A stretch of 64,000 nucleotides of DNA from Primula veris. Taxonomy: Eukaryota > Streptophyta > Magnoliopsida > Ericales > Primulaceae. The notes beneath the pieces were generated by a model. The model worked only from the letters and a program-made list of their open reading frames with translations. It was not told the DNA's origin and searched no databases. How positions within the stretch are numbered: position 1 is the stretch's first letter; every line of letters begins with the position of its first letter. The position numbers and the translations under genes are program-made. Location: assembly GCA_963682055.1 (NCBI GenBank), contig OY821750.1, positions 33,406,081 to 33,470,080 of the forward strand, given 5' to 3'. Below are positions 8,122-23,800 of this stretch, in pieces.

Positions 8122-11100
8122 CTCATATATATTTCGATTTTTATTTTGGTATTTATTCCTTCCTGTTGCTGCAGTAGAGGTCTTCAAGTTTTGAAATATT
8201 AAGACATCCTCAAAATTCAATTTCATCTGATAAACATCTACTTTTTTTTCTTAATTAGTTTGTCTAAGCGAAAGTATTCCCCGTGCTCGTATATATATAT
8301 AGTCTCCTAGTGTGTGTATATATATATATATATATATCAATTTTGAAGTAACTGAAAATTAGAACGTTACGATGAAATGTTACTAATTAAAATCCGTCAA
8401 AACTTCTAATTATAATATTGAAGTAATTAAATCGGTTCGATGAATGAACAACACACTGGGATAATAAGTTATAACCATGCATCCCCCTATTAATTTAATT
8501 AAAGAGATATGCTCATGCACGTATGATAAATGTAGTAGTATTATATATATATACAAATACTAATAATTAGTAATTATATGTATTTTTACTTGGGTATTTG
8601 AGATTCACTATAGCTTTCTTCACTGCCACCCCCAAAGCAGCGTGCATGCTTTCATATCTAAGTGGGACCAATCAGTTTTATTTATTTATTCATTCAGAGT
8701 TTCCACATTTTACTAATAACTTTTTTTATACCATATGACAATATGGTCTTTTAATTGATACTTATTTTTTTTTTATAATTTTCGAGCATTATTTTCTTGC
8801 ACTGTTTATTTTTCTGAAAAAGGTACTAGAAAAATTATCTTACTTTTAACTTAATTCACTATGTTATCGATTTCCGACAAAATCAATAAATACATGGAAT
8901 GTTATTGTACTTGCACCGTTAATGCACAGCAAAAGCCCAATTCGAATAAAAAAATGAGTTGGTACATAATCAGACTCCTGAACTTGAAGTGGGGAAACGA
9001 AGGTTGTAAATTTGAAATGAATGAAGGTTGTTTAGTCATGCAAACTTGAAATGGGGAAACGAAGCTACAAGAAAGCATTTCATGAAGGCTAGTTAAGCCC
9101 GATCGAAGAGTTGTTCGTTTGTATGTATATTGTCTCCAAAACATGCACTGTTTGATTCCGAATTTCGATCACTTTTCTATATTTTCAGTTTGATTGTATT
9201 ACGGTTGTTACATAATAGTATGTGATAGGCGACTGAAAAAAAAACTGTTACTTATCAATGATGTTCTGTAATAGTCTTTAAAATAAATTTTCACTGCCTT
9301 TTACTTTATTTTTGTATGAATATTTGATATTTCACTTGACAACAAACTACTACCATGTTACATTTTCCAACAACAAAGAAAATAAAAAAAAATGCATATG
9401 GATCTTACCAACACAACATTTTCCTTTAAAATTACTTTTTCGGTGTTTATCAAACATACTTATAAGTGCCAACATAAAAAGTATAGTATATATGTATACA
9501 TGGGACAGGATGGAGAGAGACAGAGCAAGGAGTAGGGTTTTCCGGTCAGGTAGCTCAGTGATGGCTCACCTGAAAAGATGAATGAAGCGAGAGCCAAGAA
9601 ATAAAAAGGAGAGAGGGGGCACTAGAGGCGGTGTAGGTTCGTCAGTGGTAGTAGTTTGAGTTACAATAGCACAGTAATGTTGGTCAGAAATGACCAGTGA
9701 TGAAATTAGTGATTCTTAAAGGGAAAGTGTTTGCGAAATCGAGTGGTAGAAATATAATTTGACCTCCCGTTTATATCTGTTCCTAAACTCGAAATAGTTT
9801 CACAAATCAGACCTAAAACTTAATATTGTTAAACTAGTGTCATAAATTTAAAATAATTTTCTAAAATTGTTAATGTTACCCAAATGCCTTGTTTGGTTGA
9901 CATGAGATTATGGTGGAATGATACTTCTAATACTGTAGGTCCCATAAATAATGTGTTTGGTTGGTCAAATTGCGTTGTGACTATTAGTCCAATGGGACAA
10001 TAAATGATCTAAAAGAGGGGTATTTCTAATACTAAGGAGAGAGTGGTATTATGTCACTCAGTACAAGTCTCGTATCACAAATGACCAAAACGCAATCTAA
10101 TTGTTTTATCATACACATATATATATTATATTTTTTATTCTTTACACAAGAATAAAAATATATGATATATATATATCAATCTCGATGTATTTCTAGTATT
10201 ATAATCATAGTAGGTGACGGAACCATAATTTATTCCCCTTTAATAATCTATATAGTATTATAATCCTTTATTTAAATACTATTTGAAATTATATATATTA
10301 TGTAATTATAAATATAATTATATAAATATATTTATATGTATAATATATGATATATATATATATATATATATAATTATATATTTTGCTAGTTACTTGTTAT
10401 GGATATAAATGTAAATTTGTAAAATAGTATAACCGCAATAAAAATTAAACAAACACTTCATTGATATTTCATGTCTATACTGTGAATCCGGCATTCATTT
10501 GTTATCCCGTCATAGTCTGAAGGTATTGTTAGTCTCGTTACTACTAATACAACAATCAAAACGAGACCAAATGATATAGTGCCTAGTAATATTGATAAGG
10601 GTGATATTTGGTACTTTTCATTGTTTTCAAAGCGAGTGTAGGACTATATATAGTTTCTAATACCCGCTCTCTCATGGGTTTCCAAATACCATTTTGTTTG
10701 GATCATTTGTAGTTCAAAGGTAAAACAAAAACAATGCATTTTTATTTAATAGCTTGGGCTTTAACGGATATTGTAGCTAGTAATAGCTTGGGCTGATTTG
10801 AATCACTATTCAGTTGATAAAAAAGCCATAAAAATCATTAGGCCTAGCCTAGTGGCTAAAACTCTCGCTCTCAAATAACACCTTTGCGGTTTCGACTTTT
10901 GCGAGAATAAAAGTAAGATCGAACTGTGTCGTGTGTTGATTTAAGACTTAAGTCATGACAGATTGCTAAAAAAGCCTGAAATTATCGTCGCAAATTCCTG
11001 AAAATAGAGCTCATTATCCGATCATCAAGAGAAAAAAAAGGTCACAAATTCATCTTTTAAACAAATCCCCAATAACAGATTATAACAAGAGTACAAAACT

Positions 11101-12771
11101 ATCCAATTGTACATTTGATTAGGACATCCTTTGCTGCTAAATTCTTTATAATATTCCTCAATCTGCAGATTTTCTAGCTGAGCCAAGTTTCGAACATCCC
11201 TAATTTGAGTCAAATGCTACTATTATATTCCGTCAAAAACAGCTTCATAGATGACCAACAGGTAGCTCTATTAATGAAGCAAAAAATGGGAACACTGAAA
11301 CACATGAGAATAAGAAACGTCAAAGTGCCCATGAAAATCCGCTTCATTGTATATTTTAATTCTTTGCGTAATTCCAACATGGCAACATATTTCATGCAAG
11401 CGTGACCAAAGTAATAATCAATAACTACACATTGTAAAATCATCACTAATCACGGATTTCAGAGCACGAATTTATCCGAGGACATGGTTAAAATTGCAGG
11501 AATTGTTGTCGTAATACATTATATAGTACTCTATTAATTGTTCAAATCATAATAACCTCGGTTTGGACTAGTTTTGATCCGAACATGTGTCACCATGTTT
11601 GTTCAAATTTTAGTACAAAAGGTTAATTAGCAACAAGTAACATTTTCGAAGACACTTAATACATATGTGATGTACATTGATAGAATAGAACCCACCATAT
11701 TTCTCCGAAAAAAACAATGCATGTGTATGTTAGAGGTAATTTTCATCCTATATTTCTGATTTATGCGGATCTAAAAGTGAATGCTATAATATATAATGAT
11801 TCAACTTATTTCCCAACTTTGAAAACTTCCAACTGCTTTTACAAATATTGCTTGAAATGGTGTTGACTTATTCAATTATATTAGAAAGGCTTTTCCTTGG
11901 TTTCACCAATATATGACCAAAGATGGAGATTTAATTAAGACAGCTGCCACTTTCACTTTAATATTAGACTGAAGTTATTTTTTTGAAAAATGTGACTAAA
12001 ATTTTACATTCTCAAAATGCTTGGATTGACTTATATTAATAGTATAATAATAAATAGTTATTTAATTAATTGCAAGATTTATGCTACTCGTACGTTATAT
12101 GTATGTAACGCCATGACTTGTAATTAAACAGGTCATCCTTGTAAGATTTACTCAATCAATACTAAACTTAGTCAAAAGTATTTATCGTTTCTATATACAC
12201 ACAATATCTAAAAAGTACCATGCATGGTTTTGACGGGATCATAATTGGAAATCCATTTTACTCCAATATATGCATGTAATCAGATTTCAATAACAAAAAA
12301 ATAATAAATGCACTGAAATTCTTAAGATTAATTACTACACTTAAAATGAGGTGTATTGAAGAATAATAAATGCACTACAATTGAGATTACCAACTAAAAG
12401 TATTCTTTAAATTAAAGAACCATTAAATTCACTAACACGGTTAGTTGAGTATTACCTACAAGTCTAAAACTTAAGGATCACGACTACTTGGCCGACACGT
12501 AAATTTATAATTTTCACAAACCCGCGCGACATAAGAATATTTACCTCTATATATAGAGAAAATGTTCGATATGTCGTTTTAAATTTTTACGTCACGACTC
12601 ACGTAGATTGTTATGCATGACTGCCTGTTTGGCATTGTCTTAGGAGCGGACCAGAAAATGTTGCATACACTTCAAATGTAGTTGTACACCACTTTTTTCT
12701 CCCCATAAATATGATTAAAGTGTAGTGTCATATATACATTGTCTTCACCTCATACCAACACAAACATTTTG

Positions 12772-12774
<3 letters not shown>
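8122..12774. other. Intergenic, no supported gene
   Basis: This 4.7-kb AT-rich spacer shows only short open frames without recognisable motifs. It contains (TA)n runs near 8297-8336 and 10341-10375. Around 9890-10100 there is a possible old transposon remnant, with weak inverted similarity between TTTGGTTGGTCAAATTGCG near 9957 and its reverse complement near 10083. I see no RNA gene here. Confidence 0.6.
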
Positions 12775-12809
<35 letters not shown>

Positions 12810-12812
12810 GGG
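12775..12812. promoter_or_regulatory. (TA)n(GA)n tract directly before the microprotein start
   Basis: A run of TA dinucleotides is followed by GA dinucleotides and a short G run, ending about 8 bp before the ATG at 12820. It may serve as TATA region plus 5' leader. The same compound tract recurs at other gene 5' ends in this window. Confidence 0.45.
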
Positions 12813-12819
12813 GGGAAGA

Positions 12820-13029
12820 ATGAGTAAAATGTCGAAAGTATGCGGTGAAAAGGAGAGAGAAGTAGGGAGGCAGGCAGCACCGGGGACATGCCCGCAATGT
12901 GAAGGAAAAGTCGAAGCCGTTGATATTCAGAGCCAACGGATTTTTTGCTTTCTCCCTATTTGCTCATGGATCAAAAGGAAATATGTTTGTAAACTTTGTG
13001 CTAAACAACTTGTTTTCATCTACCCTTAA
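12820..13029 (+). CDS. Small protein with two CxxC pairs (zinc-ribbon-like)
   Basis: This is a single-exon frame of 69 codons plus stop. It begins MSKMSKVCGEKE; the second Met at 12829 is an alternative start. The body holds two cysteine pairs, CPQC (about residues 27-30) and CKLC (about 57-60). Between them is an FCFLPIC segment followed by a basic stretch, SWIKRKY. The spacing fits a single zinc ribbon. Plants have conserved short proteins of this layout (RQAAPGTCP, then RFCFLPL, then KRKF-C-x2-C), but I know no function for them. There is no signal peptide or membrane segment. The gene stands alone, with more than 3 kb to its neighbours. Coding status is supported by the motif match and not by length. 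Confidence 0.7.
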   Translation: MSKMSKVCGEKEREVGRQAAPGTCPQCEGKVEAVDIQSQRIFCFLPICSWIKRKYVCKLCAKQLVFIYP

Positions 13030-16021
13030 ATCGATTTTCGCTTATGTAATTTTCCTAAAAGATCAGTGCTATGTTACATGAATATTATTATTCATGTGGT
13101 TAATTATTCCTAATCCTATGAGCTAATTAATGTTTGTTTCGAATTTAACGTTTGTGGTTGCTTTATCTAGAAATATGAGTTTGATTATGAAGATTTCTCT
13201 TTGAAATAACTTATTTATGTCAACTTCTTTATTTATATTAGCCGTAATTTTATTTGATTGATGACAAATCAACTAAAAAGTGTTTGTGGAGGTGATTTCA
13301 ATGGCAAAATCTTTTGAGTCACTACATGAATGGAAACATATCCTATGGGATCACTTTGTTACCGTTTTTCTTAAACGGAATGGCCATTATGGGGGCTTGG
13401 CCCATAATCTGAAAATTTTCTTCAATTTTAATAAAGGTCGTATATTGATTAAAAAAATGAAACATATCCTACGGACCTATAATATTCATGTAATCTTTGT
13501 ACATTTGATTACAATGTAACAACATTTGAAAAATTATAGACTGATGATAATTTGTCTCTCTGTAACAAACATTCATGAAGACTCCCTCAAGCAGTTTAAG
13601 ACTAATTAGTAATCCTTTTTACAGCTCGAGTATTTTTTTAATTAATACCAGGTCATTGTATTAACAAAAAGATAAGTATTCATTCCATGGATCAAGCCTC
13701 CATGGTAACTTCAATAAAATCCGATAGAAAACCGATGACAGAAACAAGAAAGGCTATCAAGCCGTACCAACAACCTGGCTATCAAAACTATGGAGGTAAA
13801 AAAGCAAGAAAAATAATACTGTAAATTCCATAGTTTTTAGAAAAAAAAATCTTGCTATGATGATACAACTCTTGAGTTTAATTGCTCTCGTATTTAATCC
13901 GAACTCATACGCATTGAATCTCTTCTTTTCCAAGTCAGACATACGCTTTTTTGAAAATAGACCATCCAGTGAACCCATAGATCATTTAGTAAACTGTCGA
14001 TCGTTTGGACGTTTTCTAAGTAAAGCCGAAACATAAACTAGGCAATTTCAATGAAGTACAAAAGGCATCATTTTGCACAAACAGGCCATCTCGCTCCCAT
14101 CATTAGACATATCTCACAAGATAAATTATCAAAAATAGCCAGTCTATTGAATATAAAACCAGATGATACATATCCCAGGTCATTCAATATATTTATCTTT
14201 CGGAACCTGATCATAAACAACCCTTAACCTTATCGAATAAAAGTATTAAGGAGCTTATACTGATTATTTACATAACCAATTACGTATCAGAGGCAACAAA
14301 ATTTAACCCCACATAGCAGAGCAACACAAGCACAGCCTTGCATGCATATAACTAGAAAAAACATTTTGAATTTAAAAAAAAGGGGTTTCAAAATAATTAT
14401 GTAAGTAGAAGGTGGTATGGTCCCTGGGAGCAGTTGGGAAATGAGAGAGAGATGGGAGAATAGTACCATAACCAGACTTTAGTTGAAGGTACAAATTTGT
14501 ATTAATGCAAACATGACAACAGGCCTTTTGTATTTCATCATTTAACCCACTACATAATGCAAGTACATAGAACTTTTGAAAAATTGATTGAACACAAACA
14601 AATATCAACAAAGACACAATCCTCTTTATTGTTTGTATCCCTTAAATACATTGACCAGTGGGCTTTAGTATGCAACCTAGCTATATATTGAGAGGAACAT
14701 GAAACAGTGGTTAAAAGAGTTGTGTGATGATGAAACATACTCATTTTAGCTAGGAGATATTAATGGAGAGTACTCAACACTGTATATGTCATCATTGAAC
14801 AATTAGACATCCCTGTAAAAGAAAAAGAAAAAACTGCTCTCTTTTACAGTTTTACTGTATCAAGTAAGACCATGGATTTGATTAAAAAAAAATAGTTGCA
14901 GATTCAGATTGAATCACTCATTTATATATTCACTGAATGATCTCAAGTAAATCGATGAGCAATCTAACAGGGTCGAGAAGGGTGTTTTCATGTTTTTGTA
15001 GGGGAGATTTGTTGAAGTAATTCTTACATTTTGCTATTTGATAAAGTAACAACCAGAAGGGGAACACCACATTTTTCACTCAATATGAAACAAGATCAGA
15101 ATATCCAGAAAAATGTTTATTACCTATGAAAAATTGCATAATATGACATCATTCCCTGTATATATAAGTTATGGAAAAAGATGGAATCATTTCATGTGAG
15201 AGGAAAGATGAGGAAAACATAAGATACTACTCCTGTAATATATCATGTCTCACAACTTATGACTAATTTAGCGGTCGATGTTGTGGGAACCCGGCCAATA
15301 TCATAGAGGGGAGAAAACAAACCGATAACAACAACGACGATACTTTTGCTCACTACCTTTTATAATCCAACCGCTAAGGTCTAAAAGTCTTTTACCTTCC
15401 TTATTGGGAATCAAAAACCTAACAATATTCAAGCCAAGAAGAACATGAACCAGTTTTTAATTAGTTGTGAACTGTAGCTATCATGATACATATGATTCAG
15501 TCTGTAGACTCTAGCTTATGTTTGTACTCAGGCCGAGAAAGCTAGGTGCATAACTTTGATACTATACATGCAATACTCTTGACACATTAGCAATATCATG
15601 TGACCAGTATGAAAAATATTTTAGCAAGTTTAATAGCATGCTCTTGAGTCATAAGCTTGAACTAAGAATACTGCAAATGGATGGGTGATGGGTGATGGAT
15701 GATGCAAATCTCAGCAAGAATGAAAACCGAAAATAAACAACACGGGTTAAAAAGACTGGTATTCCCACCAGCGAGGAGGATACCAAGCCTTCGTATATGG
15801 GCTCAAACATTGCCAAGAAAACATATAAAAGAAGTATAAAATTTGCCAACCAAAGCAATTGGAATCTACTTAAAAAAAAAACAATCCAAAGATCATCATT
15901 AAATATAGCATAACCAGTTTCACAAAAAGCTTCAAGCTTACTCCAGATAACAAAAAAATCCTTGTCACCACAAAAGCAGAAGATCAAATTTCCAACAGAT
16001 ATATGAAATCGAAACATGTAT
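13030..16021. other. Intergenic, no supported gene
   Basis: Short open frames occur on both strands, but none has recognisable domains or plausible splice joins. The part just below 16022 is probably the 3'UTR of the ribosomal protein gene. The 122-codon minus-strand frame at 15649-16017 lies in it and looks like a chance frame. No clear repeats were seen. Confidence 0.55.
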
Positions 16022-18177
<2,156 letters not shown>

Positions 18178-18179
18178 TT

Positions 18180-19740
18180 CTGCTGACAGATTTCAGAGGG
18201 AAGATCTTAAATTAGTAATTGCAAAAAAAAAACAGGAGTTGAAAGACGGATTGGAAACAAAAAGGGGAAATCTCAAACAGCACTATAACATTAGAGGATA
18301 TCAAAAGAACTACGAAACCATATCATAAAACTAGATTTGAAATTCATCTATCATATGAATAAGAAAATATACCAAGGGAGAAGTCCACATTACACTTTGA
18401 CATGTTCCCCAAAAAAGATCACATGGAAACCATGAAAAGCAACTCTACAACAAAACAGTTCTCAATATTGAAATACACAGTCCTGTGAATATACCTCAAT
18501 CAACACTATGATGAAACAAAATGAATTAAGCATTAGAGTAAAAACCTCAGTTGTTCTATCAGCTGCTTTCCAATAAAATACTAACAGAGTAACAGACATG
18601 AAAATTTGCTCAAACCAAATACAACCTCATAAGTAGAGCAAATTCACTTGCAGAGAAATGAGTTTAACTTGCAAAACAAAGACAATAAAAAAAAAACATG
18701 TGGGCAGCTCTTAAATACATCATTTGGACAAATGCTAAAACACAACGTAAGGTGATAATCTGAATGACCCAAAAGTAGATTTACATTGTTAACTTAGTAC
18801 ATATCAACGTAGCATTCTGTCTCTAATTTAAAAAAAAAATTAACAATGGGTTTTTGATAATTAAGTCTCAAAGTATGTACCAAATGATCATTTTCCAATA
18901 AAATACTAACAGGCATGAAAATTTGCTCAAAAACCAAATACAGCCCCATAAGTAAACCAAATTCACTTGGAGAAATATGGGTATTTCATACAAATCAAAA
19001 CTTGCAAAACAAAAACAATAAAAAAACATGTAAGCAGTTCCTAAATACATCATTTGGACAAATGCTAAAAGCCTAAAAGACAATACTAACAGACATGAAA
19101 TTGCTCAAAACCAGATACAAATACATGGGGCTTTCATAAAAATCAAAACTTGCAAAATTAATATAAAAAAAAAGATCATATGGGCAGCTCCTAAATACAT
19201 CATTTGGACAAATGCTAAAACACAATGTAAAAAAAGGCATCTCAATGAACACTATGATGAAGTAAAATGGATAAAACATTAAAGTAAAAAAACTTAGTTG
19301 TTCTATCAGCTACTTTTGTGCCACATAATATAATACTAACATACATGAAATTGCTCAAAATTAGATACAAAAAAATGGGTTTTTCATAAAAAATCAAAAC
19401 TTGCAAAAAGAAACAAAAAAAAAAAAAAAACATGTGGGCAAGCTCCTAAATACATCATTTGGACCAAAATGCTAAAACACAATATAAGGGAATAATATAA
19501 ATGACCAAAAAAAACTTAAGTTGTTTCATCAGCTAGTTTGTGCCACATAAATTGCTCAAAACCAAATACAAAATAATGGGTTTTTCATAAATAAATAAAA
19601 AAAAAACAAGCAAAATTAATAATAATAATAATAATAAAAATCATGTGGGCAAATGCTAATACAGAATCAAAGGAAATAATAAAAATGACCCAAAAGCAAA
19701 TTAACATTATTAACTTAGTACATAAGAGAGAGAGAGAGAG
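18180..19740 (-). other. Probable 5'UTR intron of RPL7, with internal repeats
   Basis: The acceptor CTGTCAGCAG ends just before the ATG at 18177. A fitting donor, CCACG|GTACTC, lies near 19742. The intron contains five diverged copies of a block beginning ATGAAA(A)TTTGCTCAAA, at about 18598, 18915, 19094, 19345 and 19551. Each is followed by similar text such as ATACATCATTTGGACAAATG. No snoRNA boxes were found on the sense strand. Splice sites are inferred without transcript data. Confidence 0.6.
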
Positions 19741-19779
19741 TACCGTGGAGGAGAGAGAAAGATATAAGGTGCAGCCGTG

Positions 19780-19876
19780 ATATATATATATTTATATTTA
19801 TTTATATTTATTTATATATATAATTGTTCTGAAATTAGGGTTTTAGTCTTAATTAATTAATTTAATTATTTGGGCT
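19780..19876 (-). promoter_or_regulatory. RPL7 promoter: TATA-like tract, telo-box and site II
   Basis: On the minus strand, upstream of the presumed leader exon, an AT-alternating TATA-like tract lies at about 19782-19792. A telo-box AAACCCTAA (reverse complement of TTAGGGTTT) is at 19835-19843. A site II core (TGGGCT on the plus strand) is at 19871-19876. The combination of telo-box and site II is established for plant ribosomal protein and cell-growth genes. Confidence 0.7.
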
Positions 19877-20600
19877 TAAACTAACTCTATGGTATCTTTC
19901 TCAGCCGTCAATTAAAATTATTAGTCCTTTTTCTTTTATGTCCATACTATTTTTCTTTTCTTTTTTTTATTAAATCATGACAAAAATTAATTGAGATATA
20001 AATTTTGAAAAGTTATTTAGCAATAACTCATAAGTGAAGAATGTACATTTTATTAATACATTTACGTTCGAGTGTTAAAAATGCATTTAGATTAAATCAC
20101 CGTTTGACACAACTTTATTGTTATATCACACCTTGCTTGAATTCGAATGCAATCGAGACTGCGAGTTTCGTGTGAATATGATTAGGACGGGTTGCGGTCG
20201 ATTAAATCTATTTAGTCATCACCCAATGTAGTCCACGACACCGGAATATTCAACCAAAACAAACTTTTAGTATGAACTACTTGTAAAAATGACGGTCCAT
20301 ACTTACCGGTAAACCCGTTTCATTTTTAATAAAAACTATTTTCCTGCTTCCGTTTCTTGTTTTTTACTTCTTCATGTGTCACATTTCCGTATTGCGCTTC
20401 TTTTCTCTTTTATGTTTCCCGACTTGTCAAGTATACTATGATCTTAATAGCCAACAACAACTCGTTTTCACGGATCAAAATACAAATTGCATTGATTTAT
20501 GCATCGATTTTTAATTATAATGAAATATCTATCTTTATACAGTAGTAATTAGTACAAAAGAATGAAATATAGTGCTAAATTCCCAGTTGGTTTTTTTCTA

Positions 20601-20633
20601 TATATATATATATAGTCCACACTAAAACCCTAG
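20601..20633 (+). promoter_or_regulatory. TATA-like tract and telo-box-like motif of the nucleolar protein gene
   Basis: A TATATATATATATA tract at about 20600-20614 is followed by AAACCCTAG at 20625-20633, which matches eight of nine telo-box bases. The divergent RPL7 gene about 1 kb away has a perfect telo-box. This suits co-regulation of ribosome-production genes. Confidence 0.5.
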
Positions 20634-20849
20634 AACACAACATAAAAAAAAATAAAAAAATATTTATAAATATAAAAAGAAAGGAAGAAGAAGAAGTAAT
20701 ATGTAATATGTATGTATATACACAGCTGCTTCTCTCAAAACCCAACAAAAACCCAATCTTTACTTTTATCTTTTAAACCTCGCCAAGTTATTCTTCTTCA
20801 ACAAATACAAAATAAACCCATCACCAAAAACACTACAAATAATACTAAA

Positions 20850-23800
20850 ATGATGATTAACAACAACAATGATACCTTAAACACCCAACAAAATTCACTT
20901 CTTTTGAGTTCAGTACTATGTTACCTCAACACCAATCCCTCTTTTTCCAAACCCGTTCAGCGTTTGGTCTCCGCCTCTAATTTCAAGGTTTTTTTCTTTT
21001 ATTTTAACTTCATTGTATTTTACTTTTTGTTTTGTTTGGTCATTTGTATTTTTAGTATAGGATCAGAATATGTGGTTTTTATTTTTACACTTTTAAGAAA
21101 AAATATACAATTATTTTGTAATTATGGGCGAAGCCAGGAACCGTAGATGGGCTGCCAAATTTGCTTAAAAGCTAATGTTAAGTGGAATTATAAATAATTG
21201 TTTTGTTTAGTCATTTTTATTTAGTTTAGGATCACAAGATATGGTTTTTATTTTTACCCTTTTAAGAAAAAGATAAGTATTTTGTAACCAGGGAACTATA
21301 GATGTGAGGTGCCGAATTTGCATAAAAACTAATCTTTAGTGAAATTATGAAGTATTGTAATTTTGATTTGTTTAGTCGTTTTATTTAGTATAGGATCAGA
21401 ATATATGGTTTTTTATTTTTACCCTTCTAAGAAAATGATAAATAGTTTGTAACCAGGGGTGAAACCAGAAACCATAGATGTGGGGTGCCGAATTTGCATA
21501 GAAAAACTAATGTTAAGTGAAATTATGAAGTGTTGTCATTTTTATTTAGTATAGGATCATAAGATATGGTTTTTATTTTTACCCTTCTAAGTTCTAAGAA
21601 AAAGATAAGTATTTTTCAACTATTATTATCTATATGAACTGTTGCATCTGGAGGATATGGTGATGTACTAATGTCTTGTTTGGATCTGAATCAGTACCTT
21701 TGCTTGTTTAGAATCTGATTATGCTCATAAGTTGGTTATTGGAGTTAAGTATAAGCTGAAAGATGAGATTTTCGTGCTTATTCTTTAGAAAAGATGAGAT
21801 TTTTGTTGGTAAATGTTTGGTGAGTCTCTTAATTTGAATTGGTATGATTGAAAAGGCGAAAATTTTGGATTATTTTGTCAAAATCATAGTTTAGCATGAC
21901 TTCAGGGCGAGATTTTTGTGCTTGCCCTTTCATGAAGAAGCGGTTTTGGTCACTACTCGACCTATTTCTCTTGATAATGGAAATTGTCAAAGTGGTTGTT
22001 TAGAATTGAAGTATGTTTATAGAGTCTAACACTCTAGATTACTCGATTTTAGGAACTTGTTCAATTTTGTCACTTCCAGTTGGAAAGATTCAACCTTTTG
22101 TCAATTCCTAAGGCTACAATTGACAAATTCTGGCTTAGATACATGGTAAAATAAAAAAAAATAAAAAGATGCACTGGAGCAGTAGCCCCTTTCAGATTGG
22201 CTTAGTATAGGGTCACAAGGTATGGATCTTTTTTTTACCCTTCAAAGAAAAATATATAAGTATTTTGTAACCAGGGGCGAATCCAGGAATCATAGATGTC
22301 GGGTGCTGAATTTGCATCAAAACTAATGTTTAGTGAAATTATAAGGTATTGTAATTTTTTTTTGTTTAGTCATTTTATTTAGTGTAGGATCATAAGATAT
22401 GGTTTTTACTTTTATTAAGAAAGATAAGTATTCTGTACACTATTCTTCTTGTCATGAACTATTGTGTTTGGAGAATATGGTGATGTCTTGTTTAAATCTG
22501 AACTGGTACATTTGCTTGTTTAGAATCTAATTATGCTCGTAAGTTCGTTATTGGAGTTTACTATAAGTTGAAGATGAGATTTTCCGTGCTTTACTCTCTA
22601 GAAAATATGAGATTTTTGTTGGTACATTCTGTTTGGTGAGTCTATTAATTTGAATTGGTGCAATTGAAAAGACGAAACTTCTGGATTATTTTGTCAAAAT
22701 AGTACTTGAGCATGACTTCAAGACGAGATTTTTCTACTTACCATTTGAAAAAAAATCTGTTTTGAATCTTTTGATCATTACTCGACCTATATCTCTACAA
22801 GATAATGGAAATTGTCAAAGTGGCTATTTAGAATTTGAGTAAGTTTATAGAGTTTAACACTCTAGATTACTCGAGTTTAGGTACTTGTTCAATTTTGCCG
22901 AACTGAAAGTTTCCTTAGTTGGAACAATTCAATCTTTTCTCAATTCCTAAAGGCTACAATCACAAATTCTGGCTCAGATACATGGTAAGAAAATTACTTT
23001 TTCTGATTTTTACGAAGATGCAGGAGGCTATAGCCCCTTTAAGTTTTCATCTCTCTTTTTTCCGGTAAGTTTAAAGTTCCCATCTAGTTCCTTCCCTGCC
23101 TATAACTTTTTTGTAGAGAGATTATGAGATACACAGAACTTGTATGTACACTCGAATAACATATGCACAGTCGGTTTGTACGAAATTGGCAGAAACGCTG
23201 CTGCATTGGAGCTATAGTTTGCTAAGACGATAAAGTCCTTCTTTGGTGGTTTAGGATTTAGATTTAAATTCAAACCTTTCATCTTGTTTTATTACCAAGC
23301 TAGGATGATATTCAACTCCTTTTCTTGGTTCTGACTTTTTTAGGGTGTTATATATTTCTTTAGATCGGCTATGTTATATTTGTCACCCTCCCTCTGATAT
23401 CTTTTGTCCTATTCTTTTCTGAAGGATGATAGTTGGAAGACATGCTCGTTAAACTTGGAAGATATGTTCAAGCACTATTTAGAGACAAGGTATGCTGAGT
23501 TTTAGTTGATCTTCGTGAATGTTATATTTGTAGGCATGTACATTTTGATGAACATGATATATAACATCATCCAAGTATTTGAAGTTTTGAACTACTGTTA
23601 CTAGTCTTTTTATGAGTGTACCTGGGAATGCTTGGTTTTCTTCTTACTTTGTTTCGGTTTAACATAGAAAGGAAGTCTTTGTGTGATAATTGGGGTCTGA
23701 CCTGATTATTACTTTCTGCTGGAGTTAATCTCAAATTTTTGCCATCCTGTTAAAAATTGAAAGGCAGTATTTTAGGATTTATGAAGACATTGTAAGGGAC

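Noticed and set aside
9890..10100. Miniature inverted-repeat transposon
   Set aside because: Only a short imperfect inverted similarity was seen, with no clear terminal repeats or target-site duplication.
11025..11446. Minus-strand frames including RNLAQLENLQIEEYYKEF
   Set aside because: It looks faintly protein-like, but no domain, splice continuation or upstream exon could be found. Possibly an old gene fragment, too weak to list.
15649..16017. 122-codon minus-strand frame rich in Phe and Leu
   Set aside because: It directly follows the RPL7 stop on the same strand and fits AT-rich 3'UTR sequence.
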